From NCBI GenBank assembly GCA_963383645.1, contig OY726563.1:28304821-28368820 (forward strand): a stretch of DNA of 64,000 nt, written 5' to 3'. The notes under the pieces were generated by a model. The model searched no databases, was not told the DNA's origin, and was given only the letters and a program-made list of their open reading frames with translations. The position numbers and the translations under genes were made by a program. This document shows, in pieces, positions 1 through 11,760 of this stretch. Every line of letters begins with the position of its first letter. Position 1 is the first letter of the stretch. The stretch comes from Muscardinus avellanarius. Lineage: Eukaryota > Chordata > Mammalia > Rodentia > Gliridae.

Positions 1-132
1 TAAAATCTCAGTACTCAGGAGGTGAAGACAGAAGGATCACAGGTTTAAGGCCAGGGCATGCAGTGATTTAATAAGATTACATTTCAAAACAAAACAAAAC
101 AAAAGGTTGAAGATGTAGCTGAGTTCAATCCT

Positions 133-138
<6 letters not shown>
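1..138 (+). mobile_element. Dimeric B1-ID SINE, cut by window start
   Basis: Only the 3' three quarters are present. The B1 half shows tcaggaggtgaagacagaag and the ID half shows gatgtagctgagttcaatcc. Loss of about 20 bases in the ID half and many substitutions mark it as an old copy. It runs straight into a CA tract that probably grew from its A-rich tail. Confidence 0.75.
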
Positions 139-186
<48 letters not shown>

Positions 187-192
187 CACACA
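139..192. repeat. (CA)n microsatellite
   Basis: About 26 CA units, broken once by an extra A near 170. It directly follows the ID half of a SINE, the usual place for such tracts to arise. Confidence 0.95.
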
Positions 193-259
193 TAAAGTTT
201 AGTGTAATTATCTGCCTGTAACCACTAACAGCAATATGTATGTTTTGTTTAAGTTTTAC

Positions 260-1960
260 AAATAATTGAAGCCTTGTAAAAGAGATCATTCTATAGGATC
301 TTTCTTTAGACTCTTGTTGATTTGATAAGCAGAAACATTTTAGTTCAATGTCATCCTATTTATTAATTATTGTTTTAATTTCCTGAGCTTTGAGGGTTTT
401 ATTGAGGAAGTTTCTGCCCTCTGGTAACTCCAAAGTCTCTGATCTAATTTCCAGGTCTTTGATCCATATCCAATTGATTCTTGTGCAGGGTGAGAGGTAA
501 GGATTTAATTTTATTTTTCTACAAGTGGATAACCAGTTTTGCCAACACTGTTTGTTGAAGAAGCTATCTTTTTTCCAGTGTATGTTTTTGCTCCTTTGTC
601 AAAAATCAGTTGACTGTAATTGTATGGATTTGTTTCAGAATATTCTATTCTACTCCATTGGTTCATGTGTCTGCTTTTGTGCCAATATTATGCTGTTTTT
701 ACTACTAGAACTCTGTAGTATAATTTGAAGTCTGTAATTGTGATACCTCCTGCATAGTTCCTATTCCTGTCTAGTCATCTAATAGATGACTAATATATGG
801 AATATATAAAGTATTTATAAAACTTAACATTAAAAAATAAAACAAGTAACCCAATCAAGAAATGGGCTATTGAACTACATAGACACTTTACAAAAGAAGA
901 TATACAAATGGCCAATATATACATGAAAAATGTTCAACATTATTAGCAATCAAGGAAATGCAAATAAAAAGTACACTGAGATTTTATCTAACCCCAATCA
1001 GAATGGCAATTATCAAGAAGTCATACAACAATAAATGCTGGTGAGGATGTGGGGAAAGAGGAACACTTTTACACTGTTGGTGGGATTGCAAATCAGTACA
1101 GTCACTGTGGTGATTCCTCAGAAAACTGGGAATGGATCCACCATATGATCTAGTTATAACACTGTTGGGTACCTTTCCAAAAGAATTAGAATCACAATAT
1201 TATAGTGATATGTGCATATCCATGTTTATAGGAGCACAATTCACAATAGTCAAATCATGGAACCAGCCTAGATGTCCAACAGATGAATGGATTACAAAAT
1301 TGTGAAATAGCTACACAATGGAATTTTACTAGTAAGAAAGAAGAACAAATTATGTCATTTGTAAGAAAATGGATGGACTTGTAAAACACTGTGCTAAGTG
1401 AGATTAGTCAATCACAAAAAGTGAAATATCAGATTATTTCCTTTATATGGAAGCTAGGGAGAAATTGAGACACAGAAAAGACTCCAAAAAAGGGAGGAGA
1501 AACTTTAGTAGAATCAAGGAAGGGACCTAACTGAGGGAGTTGGGAGGGGGTAGAAAGACTTGAAGAGAAAAATTCTTCAATGGATGTGATATACAGACAA
1601 AGTTATCAAAGCCAATCACTGTGTCAAGCATGGGCAGGTGAAGAGGAAGAGGGAGTGGGGTAGGAAGATAGGTACATAAGACAGGGAGTAATGAGGATAC
1701 AGGAGGAACTTTAGAAAATGGAAGAGAAGCCAGGGATGTAGTCTAAGTGGAAGAGAGAAAATCAATAAAGGAATCACTTCCATTAACAATGTGTACTTAT
1801 GTGAGAATACCAATGTCAATTTCAGTATCATGTGTTGGGAAGAGGGATGGTTGAGGAGGGAGCCTTAGAAAAGTCCACTAAGTGGTCTGTGCATGTATGT
1901 CACTATCACTATAAACTACTTTATGATATGAGACTACAATGAACCAATAACAGTATATAA
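260..1960 (+). mobile_element. 5'-inverted, 5'-truncated L1
   Basis: Bases about 260-790 read as antisense L1 ORF2: the reverse complement has the tggcaaaactggttatcca and acaagaatcaattggatatg type blocks upstream of the end domain. From about 795 the same element continues in the sense orientation (aacccaatcaagaaatgggc, then gatgtccaacagatgaatgg, then the 3' UTR) and ends near 1955 at tacaatgaaccaataaca. An inverted 5' piece joined to a sense 3' piece at adjoining positions of one element is the product expected from twin priming. All frames are broken. Confidence 0.8.
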
Positions 1961-3390
1961 AAATGTCATGATTGTGTATAGTATTCAAGTTAAGCTGACT
2001 GCTTATAATTCTGGAATCATTGTTACATCTTGGAGCCAATTCCTTTCCTTATGACTCAGTTTTATCTCTGTTCTCTAATATTACTCCCAATCTTTTAAAC
2101 AACCCAGACCTTCAATAACTATAGGATTGAAATATTTCTCATGCTCCCATTCCTGTTGCTTGTAAACTGAGTCTGACTTTCAAGTACCATGTCTTTAAGG
2201 TACTTCCTGTTTCCTTATTTTCTTCATAAGTAAGAAACTTCTAGTTTAAACATTTTAATATGTTACCTCTTTGTAAATCCCTGATTTTTATGCCAGCTAT
2301 TTCACCTTTATAATCCTAAAGATAAATAGTAATTTGTCTCATTTTTTTCTCTCAAGGTGATTGGCCTTGCTGGACTGAAACTTTTCCACCTCACCAGCAA
2401 CTTTTCCTCTAGGAAGTATATGTCGTTTCAGATCCAAAATTTTTAGGACTTTCCTTCTGTCCCACAATTAAACTTGTAGAGACCCATTCAACAGATAAAA
2501 CTGAAATAGTTTATGCTGTTTAATATTATGTGTCCCAAGATATATTTGTAGATATCCATCACAAGATTTAATATTATATACTATATATTTTGCTCAAAAT
2601 ATTCCACAAATATTTTATTCTATCTGAAAATTACATACTGACATTTCTAACATCCACTGGATACCTATGAAATTTTAGATAAAACATGCAAGTTTTTAAA
2701 AAATATCTCTTCATTTTACCACATGTAAAAATATGTCAATCATAAAAAGCATAGTAAAATTTCTGTTTAATCTATTAAAACTTACTACTTCTTTAATGAG
2801 TCATTTAAGCTTGTCATGTAGAAGATATCAGCTTCAATACTATAAAAGAAATCATTACCTCAATTCAGATGGCATTCAAATTAGGTCATGAATTATAGAA
2901 ACAAAGAAAAAATATCATAATTGCAGAGAAAAATATGAACTTGTACTTCTAACAATATCAACAGATTTTTAAAATTGGAATTAAGCTGAATTTGATTCAT
3001 GTATTCAATTTCCACTAGAAAATATTTTCATCTAGAAAAATGAAGCTATTTTCACATTAATTCTCTCAGGCTTTGTCAGCTTTGCTTATAAAATAACCAG
3101 ATAAAGACATGTTACTTTATTAAATATATGTCACATTATTTTCTTTAAATGTATCCATCAAGATCATTTGACATAAAACATAGGAGATGTATCCATAGCA
3201 ATGTGAATCATAGGGACATCACCATTTTTTAAAAGTAGCTGTTAGGATACCTAGAAAAAAAGTATCAAACAATACACATGTCTTCAACCAAAGCTCTCCA
3301 ACTTATAATACTTTCCAAATCAATATATACTCTTTTTGTTTATATTTGAAATTGAACACAGCCATTCTCTACCTGTAAGCCCTACCCCTA
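1961..3390. other. AT-rich stretch with no recognised feature
   Basis: I see no open frame of note, no repeat family that I recognise and no promoter-like CpG cluster. Base composition matches the other unique parts of the window. Confidence 0.5.
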
Positions 3391-3431
<41 letters not shown>

Positions 3432-3448
3432 ACGCGCATATGTGTGTG
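3391..3448. repeat. (GT)n tract ending in alternating GC/CG
   Basis: A run of about 19 GT units passes directly into gcgcacgcgcatatgtgtgtg, so nearly 60 bases alternate purine and pyrimidine. It borders the tail of an antisense SINE. Confidence 0.9.
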
Positions 3449-3461
3449 AAGGGGGAGGTGC

Positions 3462-3666
3462 ACACATTGCTGGAGATTGAACCCAGGGATATTCTGTTTC
3501 TGAGTTATTTTAACCCTACTTCTTTTTTTTTTTTTCATTTTGAAATAGGTTCTCACTAAGTTCCTGAGAGTCTCACTTAAGTTGCTAAGGCCAAACTCAA
3601 ACCTGTGATCCTCCTGTTTCAACCTCATATGTATTGGGATTACAGGTGTGCACCACTGGTCCCAGC
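3462..3666 (-). mobile_element. Dimeric B1-ID SINE, antisense
   Basis: Reads as the reverse complement of the dimer: the ID end (gctggagattgaacccaggg) comes first, then a T-rich linker, then the B1 half ending gggattacaggtgtgcacca. It is moderately diverged. Confidence 0.85.
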
Positions 3667-3681
3667 ATGGTAACTCTTTTT

Positions 3682-3880
3682 GTTTGTGTCTGATACTGGA
3701 AACTGAATGCAGGGGCATTCTACCTCTGATCTATACCCCTAGCTCTATTTTATTTTTGAAACAGGTTCTTATTAAGTTGCTAAAAGCCTTGCTAAATTGC
3801 TGAGGCTATTCTCAAACCTGCAATCTTCCTGTCTCAGCTTCACAAGTACTGTAATTACAGGCATGCACCACCACTCACAG
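3682..3880 (-). mobile_element. Dimeric B1-ID SINE, antisense
   Basis: A second antisense dimer just right of the first, with ID block gatactggaaactgaatgca and B1 block taattacaggcatgcaccac. The flanks share a taactcttt(tt)gttt motif on both sides (about 3670 and 3884), which fits a target-site duplication. Confidence 0.85.
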
Positions 3881-3889
3881 TTAGTAACT

Positions 3890-5860
3890 CTTTGTTTATT
3901 TTATTTATTTAATTTTTATTGGTGCATTATAGTCATAAAATGTAATGGGGTACAAGATGGTAGAGGCATACATGCACACATCGCTCAATTAGCCATTATC
4001 AAAATCCCACCTCATTCTCTGATTGACTTTGATATATTCGTGAATGTACATTATATACATTAGGGAATTTCCCTCTTCCCTGCAATCCCTCTCAGTTAGG
4101 TCACCTTTTTTGCTCATCCATAATTTCTCCTTCTTTGTCTAGAGATTCTCCTGTGAACCATATTCTCCTTAGCTTCTGCATATTAGAGAGATCATCTGAT
4201 TTTTTGAATTTTTACTTTTTGTGACTGACTAATATCACTTAGCATAGTGTTCTCCAGTTTCATCCATTTTCCCTTAAATGATAAAATTCTGTTTTTATTT
4301 ATGGCTGAGTATAATTCCATTGTGTATATATCCCCTTTCACCTGTTGATGGACATCTTGGCTGGTTCCATACTTTGGCAATTGTGAAATGTGTGGCTATG
4401 AACAAAGATATACATGCATTAGTTTGGTAGTTTGGTTTCCATTCTTTTGGGTAGATACCCAGAAGTGCTGATCATATGTTAAGTTAATTCCCATTCTTCT
4501 GAGGATCCTCCATACTGTATTCCAAAGTTGTTTCATGAATTTCCTATCCCACCAACAATTTATTAGAGTTCCCATTTCTCCACATCTTCATCAGCATTTG
4601 TTGTTATTTGTATTTTAATGATTGCCATTCTAGTTGGAGTTAGGTGAAATCTCAGGGTAGTTTTGATTTGCATCTCTCTGATTGCTAATGATGTTGACCA
4701 TTTTTTCATACATTTATTAGCCATTTGAATTTCTTCTTTCATGAAGTGTCTATTTAGTTCACTTGCCCATTTTTATTGGGTTAATTTTTTTTCCTTAGAA
4801 GTGAGTTTCTTGAATTCTCTGTATATTTTAGGTATTAGTCCTTCATTGGATAAAGAGTTAACAAAAATTTCCTACTATTCCCTTGACTCTCTACTGAGGT
4901 TCTTGATAATTTCTTTTGCTTTACAGAATCTCTTCAGCTTAATTCAAACCCACATATTGATCTACCTTTTAGTTTCTTGTGCCTTTGCGGTCTTGTTGAG
5001 AAAGTTTTATGTGTTACAGCATTGGACCTATGGCCTCTTCAAGGAGCTTCAAGGTCTCTGGTCTAATTTCCAAGTCTTTCATCCATCTTGAATTGATTCT
5101 TGTGCATGGTGAAAAAGTGGATTTATTTCCTTTTATTTACATATGATTAACCAGTTTTGCCAACACAATATGTTGAACAGGCTATTTTTTCTCCTGCGTA
5201 TGTTTCTAGCCACTTTGTCAAAAAACAATTAGCTATAAATGTGAAGATTTGTTTCTGAGTCTTCTGTACTGTTCCATTGGTCTATGTATTTGTTTTTGTG
5301 CTAGTTCCATGCTGTTTCTATTACTATGGCTTTGTAGTATAGTTTAAAGTCAGGTATTGTGATTCTTCCTGCATGTTTTTTGTTGCTGAGAACTACTTTA
5401 GCTATTCTGGGTTTTTTGTTTTTCCAAATTAATTTAAGGACTGATTTTTCTATGTCTGTGAGGAATGATCTTGGTAATTTAATGGGTAATCTGTAGATCA
5501 CTATTGGAAGAATGGCTTTTTTTTTTCAGTACTGGGGATAGAACCCAGGGGCATTCTACCTCTGAGCTATGCCTCCTGACCTATTTTTTTATTCTTTACC
5601 TTGACACAAGGTCTCAGTGATTTGCAATAGCCCCACTAAGTAGTTGAGGCTGTCCATGAACAGTGATCCTCTGGTCTCAGCCTCCCAAATGCTGGGATTA
5701 CAAGTGTGCGCCACCACGTCCAGCAAGAATGGCCATTTTGATTATATTTATTCTGCGTATCCAAGAACATGGAAGATCTTTCCCTCTTCAGGTCTTCTTT
5801 ATTTTTTAAATGTTATGTAATTACATTGGTGACTCTTTTTGAGAGGCAGTTTATCAAGGA
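3890..5860 (-). mobile_element. L1, antisense, 5'-truncated, SINE inside
   Basis: The left end is the 3' tail, seen as ttatttaatttttattggtgcattata, the complement of the L1 3' terminus found elsewhere here (gtgcaccaataaaataaa). Rightward come the 3' UTR, then the ORF2p C-terminal region. The stretch 4192-4380 on the minus strand encodes the GDIYTMELYSAINKNRILSF type block, and 5301-5501 encodes [17 protein letters not shown], both recognisable L1 ORF2p C-terminal segments. A dimeric SINE interrupts it at 5517-5724, after which L1 resumes with gattatatttattctgcgta. Stops and frameshifts make it inactive. Confidence 0.85.
5517..5724 (-). mobile_element. Dimeric B1-ID SINE inserted in L1
   Basis: Antisense dimer with a T-tract at its left end. 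It is flanked by a 9-bp target-site duplication, aagaatggc, at 5508-5516 and 5725-5733, and the L1 on the two sides joins when the SINE and one duplicate are removed. It is therefore younger than the L1. Confidence 0.9.
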
Positions 5861-6132
5861 TTGTAAAAGTTTCAATCAGATAGAACTCGAAAAAAGTATC
5901 CCATTTCTACCATGTATTTGCTATGTAACATGTGATGACTTTTTCACCATTCCTTTATCTGCCTACTTACACATTTTAAATATTTTAAATGAGAAACTTT
6001 ATAAATACTGTTTAGCAATGGTCCTACCATATGGGAAACATTTAATAGTAATTGGGTTACTATAATTTTTTATTTATCAATAATCATCATATTTCTATAG
6101 TTCAAATAACTCAAAACATTTTCCGATAAACT
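5861..6132. other. Unique AT-rich DNA
   Basis: The open frame that spans 5769-6065 on the plus strand begins inside L1 and has no recognisable protein content. I see nothing else here. Confidence 0.4.
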
Positions 6133-6242
6133 CTATGTAGAGAATTTTTTGAGGTCTGAGAATTGAATTCAGGGACATTTTACCTCTGAGCTTACACCCC
6201 CAGCCCTGTTTTTTTATTCCTTATTTTGTAACATGGTCTCAT
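6133..6242 (-). mobile_element. Partial SINE, ID half, antisense
   Basis: Shows gaattgaattcagggacatt then tctgagcttacacccccagc and the linker attttgtaacatggtctcatg. The B1 half is missing. Confidence 0.7.
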
Positions 6243-6871
6243 GTGTAGGGATTTTTTATATGTAATGTGGCTACAAACTTTTCTATTGCAAATGGGTATG
6301 TTGAGCTATATATAAAAGACAAATTAAAACATTAAAAAAGTTAATTTTAAGTAGTTTATTCTTTGACAGGACATTCAGAGCCTAGGAAAATCTATTCTTT
6401 CATATGCTTTTTCTTGCCCAGAGATGCTGCGGTCACATTCCTCATTTCCTACTGTTTCTATATCCATCATATCTTTTATTCTCTGTTTTCTATATGACCT
6501 CCTTAGCTTTTCTGATTATACTAGCAAGCATAACTAATGGTTAATAAATTCATATTTGGAACAAAGGACAAGCATAGTGACCAGATATAACACCAGGTCT
6601 TTTTAGCCCTAATGAAATTTTTATATATCATGAAAAAGAGCCTATTACATCCCCACTATGCACAAGGCCAAGAAGGACATTAGAGAAGGTAAATGGACAT
6701 GATGTAACAGCTCTATTAGAAATTTTTGTGGTTTTTTATACTTAGCATTTATCAAATGACCCCTGTATGGTCTTTATTGAAACATATCAAGAGCTCTGCT
6801 TTGAAAATCCTGGTGTCTTAATATGGTCTAAATATATACTGATAGGCATAATAGATATATAAGGGAGATTT

Positions 6872-6931
<60 letters not shown>

Positions 6932-7206
6932 TTTTATGCTAAGGATGGTAAACAAATAAAATATGACCCTCTTTATCTGTGTTGTAACACCATGACAGTT
7001 ATTGCTGGGTTAAAATATTGATGGTGGTAGGCATTAAATGCGAATACATTCCTTTCTCTCCTTTTATTCAGAAGCCTCCTTCTAGTTCTCATCTTTTCTA
7101 TCAGTCAGAAAACTTGCAATATGCATACTTAATGTTCCCAGATTTGTGTACTCTTTAGAGGGTTCAGAATAGTGTATAAACTCTCCTTTAAAAACCTGAG
7201 AGATTA
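6243..7206. other. Unique DNA with a (TG)n(TA)n microsatellite
   Basis: The only distinct feature is the TG then TA tract at about 6872-6928. The rest shows no open frame or repeat that I recognise. Confidence 0.5.
6872..6928. repeat. (TG)n(TA)n microsatellite
   Basis: About 8 TG units switch to about 20 TA units without interruption. Confidence 0.95.
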
Positions 7207-7207
7207 A

Positions 7208-7432
7208 GCCAGGCATGGTGGCACACATTTGTAATCCCAGCATTTGGGAGGTTGAGACCAGAGGACGACAGTTCGCAGACATCCTCAGCTACTTAGTGAG
7301 GCACTCCTAATTTAGTGAGACCCTATTTCAAATAAAAAATAGGGTAGGAGGTGTAGCTCAGAGATCGAATGCCCCTAGGTTCCATTCAAAGACCCGCCAA
7401 AAAGAAAAAAAAAAAAAAGAAAAAGAAAAAAC
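7208..7432 (+). mobile_element. Dimeric B1-ID SINE, subfamily B
   Basis: Full dimer with the ID half of the subfamily-B type: gtgtagctcagagatcgaat, gcccctaggttccatt and gacccgc before the A-rich tail. It keeps the long linker with gctacttagtgaggcac. Confidence 0.9.
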
Positions 7433-7567
7433 CCTGAGATTTCCTCACATTAAGGGAGAAGGAACTCATATTTGAAATTACTATCAAATAGTCCAAATTA
7501 AAATAATCCAAATTAAAAGATTAGATAGTTAAACCAAGTATAAATAGGTAAAATAGGCTAAAGGATG

Positions 7568-7732
7568 TCAAGCAAGCCAGTATTCAGGAGGCCAGGACAG
7601 GAAGATTGCAGGTTTGAGGCCAGTCTCAGAAACTTTGTGGAGATCCTGTTTCAAAATAAAAAATAAAATTGGACAGTGGGTGTATAACTCAGGAGATGAA
7701 TGCCCTTGGGTTCAATCCCCAGTACAACAGAA
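7568..7732 (+). mobile_element. Dimeric B1-ID SINE, older copy
   Basis: B1 block agtattcaggaggccaggac, linker gatcctgtttcaaaataaaa and ID block gggtgtataactcaggagat ending caatccccagtac. The first bases of B1 are diverged or missing. Confidence 0.8.
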
Positions 7733-8410
7733 AAATGTCAAGTACTAAGCATAAGCTTTGAGTAAGCTAACTTGAAAAAGTGATGTAGTTGAACAAACTA
7801 TTGAAGAAGGATGTAATTACAAGGAAATGAAGATTGAAAAGCAGATATACTAAATATTTTCTGTCATGAAGAAACATAAATCAATTCGTAGATACATTTT
7901 GAGTAGAGTTGAGGAACCCTAAAGATAAATAAAAAAAACCTTAAAGCACTTAGAAAAATTAGATTATTAGAGTCAAAATAAACTCTCACACACCCCTAAA
8001 AAATGAAAACCAAAGAAAAAACTTACCATGAATAATGTATTTAGCATAATGAAGTGGTAAAGATTTGAATAGATCAATATGTCTAATCATATTACACAAT
8101 GTATATATGTATTGAATGGTACATGGTACCCCATTAGAAAATAGAGTATTATGTTTTATATCAGTTAAAAAATTAAAATTAAAAAATCCACCTGGAAGTA
8201 GAATACTGATTACATTATTTGAAATTGAAAAGCAAGGCAAGTGGATAAAGGGAGGTTCTACTTGATCAATGTTTATTATATATAAGTATTTCAATATCAC
8301 ACTGAGCCCCATTTATATATACAATTCATGCATGTTAATTAAAACAAAAAATTTATATGACTACTAAGTCTTAAATTATATCTGGTAGTCGTATCAATTT
8401 TAATGTCGGT
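7733..8410. other. Unique AT-rich DNA
   Basis: A 108-codon minus-strand frame (7986-8312) has no recognisable domain, no upstream support and low-complexity composition, so I treat it as chance. Confidence 0.4.
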
Positions 8411-8411
8411 A

Positions 8412-8590
8412 TAATTTTGTGGTAATGAGGATTGAACCCAAGGGCATTTTACCACACTCTCAACCCTTACTTATTTATTTTGAAATAGGATCTTGCTAAA
8501 AAGTTACTAACTGCTGGTATAAAACTTGTAATCCTCCTGTGTCAGCCTCATAAGAGCTGGGATTGCAAGCATGCATCACTGCACCCAAAT
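8412..8590 (-). mobile_element. Dimeric B1-ID SINE, antisense, old
   Basis: ID block aatgaggattgaacccaagg and B1 block gggattgcaagcatgcatca. It is strongly diverged. Confidence 0.75.
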
Positions 8591-8770
8591 TTATTGATGT
8601 AATTTTAAAATAATTATAAATATAAAAATGAATCACTGCACAAAAGTAGATTAGAGCACATAAGTAGTTGTATTAATATATGAGAAACCAAGATTTTCAG
8701 AATGAAAGATAAAAGTATTAATCAAATTAAATTTTATAATGCTCATTTTAATTTTAAAATAATAATTATA

Positions 8771-8966
8771 GCCGGGCATGGTGGCGCACCCTTGTAATCC
8801 CCGCTCTTGGGAGGCGGAGACAGGAGGATCGCGCATGTTCGAAGCCAGCCGCGCTAGCTTAAGAGACCCTGTTTCCAAATAAAAATATAAAATAGGTCTG
8901 GGAGTGTAGCCCAGAGGTAGAAGGGTTTCCAGGTACCCCAGTACCACACACACACACATACACAAA
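8771..8966 (+). mobile_element. Dimeric B1-ID SINE, subfamily A
   Basis: Young-looking copy: gccgggcatggtggcgcacc, then ttcgaagccagccgcgctag, the linker tttccaaataaaaatataaa, and an ID half of type A (gggagtgtagcccagaggta, gaagggtttccagg). The tail has become a short CA run. CpG sites are largely intact. Confidence 0.92.
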
Positions 8967-9074
8967 ATTATAATTTTAGAATTTATTTTTTTTCTTTTTT
9001 CAGATGACAAATAGCAGTCAAACCATATATTTATCATCATGTATTTTTGGGTAGTTTGTGACCTACTTGTTCCT

Positions 9075-9240
9075 TTTTAAAATTTTTTATACTTGTATTG
9101 GTGCATCCTAGTCTCACATCATAATGTAGTTCATTGTGATAGTTACAGGCATGCACACGCCACTTGGAGAGTTTTCCCCTTGCTCCCTTCCTGCTCCCCT
9201 CTTCCTCACAAAAAGTATTGATATTGACATTGGTATTATC
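9075..9240 (-). mobile_element. L1 3' UTR fragment, antisense
   Basis: Begins with the tattggtgcatcctagtctc form of the L1 terminus and continues with gtagttcattgtgatagtta. A related fragment lies at 19600-19800, which shares cataacatagttcatagtg and the gtgtttcc(c/a)tca block. Confidence 0.6.
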
Positions 9241-9349
9241 ACATATATAATATCAATGGGAGTGTTTCCCTCACTAATGAATTTTTATTTATTTTTCTAA
9301 AACACAATACATGTGTTTATATTTTGTGTTCTCCATCAAATATGCCCCT

Positions 9350-9896
9350 TGTAAGGATTAATTTGGATTGTCAACTTGACTGTAGTGAAAGACATCAAGG
9401 ATTACATGACTCAGGATATGCTGATGAGATGACTGGCATATGGAACAGCAGATTGAGGGGCATGTCCCATTCTGAATGTGGGTGACACTATCCCCGATAG
9501 CCTGTGGGCCTGATAGAACAAAGGGTGGAAGAAGGAGAAAGCAACGTGAAGGCAAGCTCGTTTTTTTCATAAATGGAGTTATATTTGCTCTCACCTGGCT
9601 TAATGAGACTTAATGGACTTCATCCCCTTTGGTCTTCCAAGTGGACTCTCACCAATGATGCTCTGGAGAGTTCTCAGACCTTTCCATCTTGGACTAGGAC
9701 TGCATAAACGGTCCTTTCTGTTCAGAAGCCACAGATTCTTGAATTGCTCACGCAGCTGATGTTTTCTCTGGCTCTCTGGGTGCAGGAAGCCACCTTGGGC
9801 TACACCATTTCTGAGTGTAAGCCAATTTGATAGATCGTCTTTATAAATATCCATGTATCTTGGATTCTGTTACTCTAGAGAACCTTGATTAATACA
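9350..9896 (+). mobile_element. ERVL-type (MLT2-like) LTR
   Basis: Starts TGTAAGG and carries the MLT2-style block ttggattgtcaacttgactg, then cctgtgggcctgatagaaca, and ends with tctgttactctagagaacct and gattaataca. MLT2 elements are ERVL LTRs shared by many eutherians. I found no clear target duplication. Frames on the minus strand across it are chance. Confidence 0.75.
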
Positions 9897-9911
9897 CAAC
9901 AGAAACCTACC

Positions 9912-10090
9912 ACCAGGCATGGTGGCGCACGCTTGTAATCCCTGCGCTTGGGAGGCGGAGACAGGAGGATAACACAGATTCAAAGCCAGCCCCGCTGGCT
10001 TAAGAGACCCTGTTTCCAAATAAAAATATAAAAAATAGGTCTGCGAGTGTAGCCCGGAGGTAGAAGGGCTTCCAGGAACCCCAGTACCAC

Positions 10091-10117
<27 letters not shown>
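9912..10117 (+). mobile_element. Dimeric B1-ID SINE, subfamily A
   Basis: Nearly intact copy with a long A tail (10091-10117). The ID half reads gcgagtgtagcccggaggta and gaagggcttccaggaacccc. Its uninterrupted tail and retained CpGs suggest recent insertion, just downstream of the ERVL LTR. Confidence 0.93.
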
Positions 10118-10121
<4 letters not shown>

Positions 10122-10488
10122 CTCCAGAAACTTTGAAACCCAGTAGAAAACACAAATGTATCACCGAGATGTGCTTTATAAAATTTTTATGTTAATGAAT
10201 GAAACTAACAGCGTTCCTTGGAGATGTATCTGATCTAAGCTGAGACCGTAAACATCCAAGATGAAGCCAGTTATTTTGTCATTTTCAATGTAATACATTC
10301 AGACTCTACCACAGACTATAAAAAAAGACAGCAGCTTGTAGGAGGCAACTTTAAAGAACTCTCATTAACTAAGTATAGAAAATTTGACCGTCAAAAAGAA
10401 TGACTACTGAAATGTATCAAAACTGTTAGAATTGCTAAATTAATAATTATATACTTAATTTGTCATTTTTCATTTCTTAAGATTTTTT

Positions 10489-10683
10489 TGGCAGTACTGG
10501 ATATTGAACTCAAAGGCATTCTATCTCTGAACAATACCCCAAGCTCTTTTTAATTTTGTTTGGAAACAGGGTCTCAATAGATTGCTGAGAGTCTCACTAT
10601 GTTGCTGAGGCTGTCCTCAAACCTGTGATCCTATTGTCTTGGACTCTCAAGTACTGAGATTACAGGAATGTGCCACCATTTTG
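10489..10683 (-). mobile_element. Dimeric B1-ID SINE, antisense
   Basis: ID block agtactggatattgaactca and B1 block gagattacaggaatgtgcca. Old copy. Confidence 0.82.
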
Positions 10684-10689
10684 GTTATC

Positions 10690-11627
10690 TCTTAAGATTT
10701 TACTTAGGGATCAACCTATTATTTTTAAAATTCATAAGTTAAAGCAATCAATATGAACTCTATAACATTACTTATATTCTTGCAAAATAAAATAAAATTA
10801 AAACAATTGATTATTTAGATCTAATTATTACAATAAATTCTGACAAATAGAAGAGAATATTATGAGAATTTAAAATATACAAGTTAGCAATAATAGTTTA
10901 TGAAAAAATAACAAACTAAAGAATTATAAAATTTAAGATAACAAAAATAAAATAAAATTATCAAAAATTCAAAACTAATACACAATGAAAAGAGCCAACA
11001 GGACAAAACTTGCTTATTTAAAAAATTAAAAATGCACAGATCCTGTCAAAATTAATCAACAACAACAACAACAACAACAACAGCATATAAAAACCATATG
11101 AAGAAGTCATAAATGGGGCCAGGACATCAGTAGATATAAGTTTTAAATTAAAAAATTTTTAAATGAAAAAATTTATGATAATACTTGAAAACTTACACAA
11201 AATAGTTAATTTCCTATGGCATAATAAAAATTAACTCAGAATATTGTCATAGTAAATAAATTGCATCAGCACTTTAAAATGTAAGAAGAAAACAAATACA
11301 AGACCAAAGTGGTTTTCAGACAAATGTACAAAATTGCAAAGCAAAGATAAATCTAATCTTATAAACACACTTTCAGAGAATAAAAAAGAAATAGATTAAT
11401 CTGAAATTCATTCAGAGATGACAATATAACCACAGTAGCCAAACTTGAATATGTTGAAAAAATTAAATTGGAGTACAAAGCACTTAGTAAATTCAAACCT
11501 GAAGTGCAAAATAAACATAATGCATTCATTTCATTCATTTTGTTTAACACACACATGGATATGTATATGTGTATGTGTGTATGTGTATATATATATATGT
11601 ATGTGTATGTTTATGTATATGTATATT
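10690..11627. other. Very AT-rich unique DNA with small microsatellites
   Basis: Contains an (AAC)n run at 11057-11082 and a mixed TG/TA tract at 11555-11622. Many ataaaataaaatta-like runs occur. Frames here are low-complexity. Confidence 0.5.
11057..11082. repeat. (AAC)n microsatellite
   Basis: Eight or nine AAC units in an A-rich setting. Confidence 0.9.
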
Positions 11628-11760
11628 TTATTGAGTTGAGTACTTAGTATATACCTGATGTACTTTTTGTGGTAGGTTATAGCTGGAAAAAATACAAATA
11701 CCTCTAACCTCAGGAAGTGTATGCTTCCTGAGAAGAAAAAACAAAATTCGTGATATATAT
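11628..11760 (-). mobile_element. L2 LINE 3' fragment, antisense
   Basis: Has the antisense L2 terminus form ttattgagttgagtacttag, then a block equivalent to ggtgctggggatacagc in degraded form and acctcaggaagtgtatgctt. L2 is an ancient CR1-clade LINE. Divergence is high. Confidence 0.45.

Noticed and set aside
4741..5091. 116-codon frame with hydrophobic segments
   Set aside because: It is the antisense strand of L1 ORF2.
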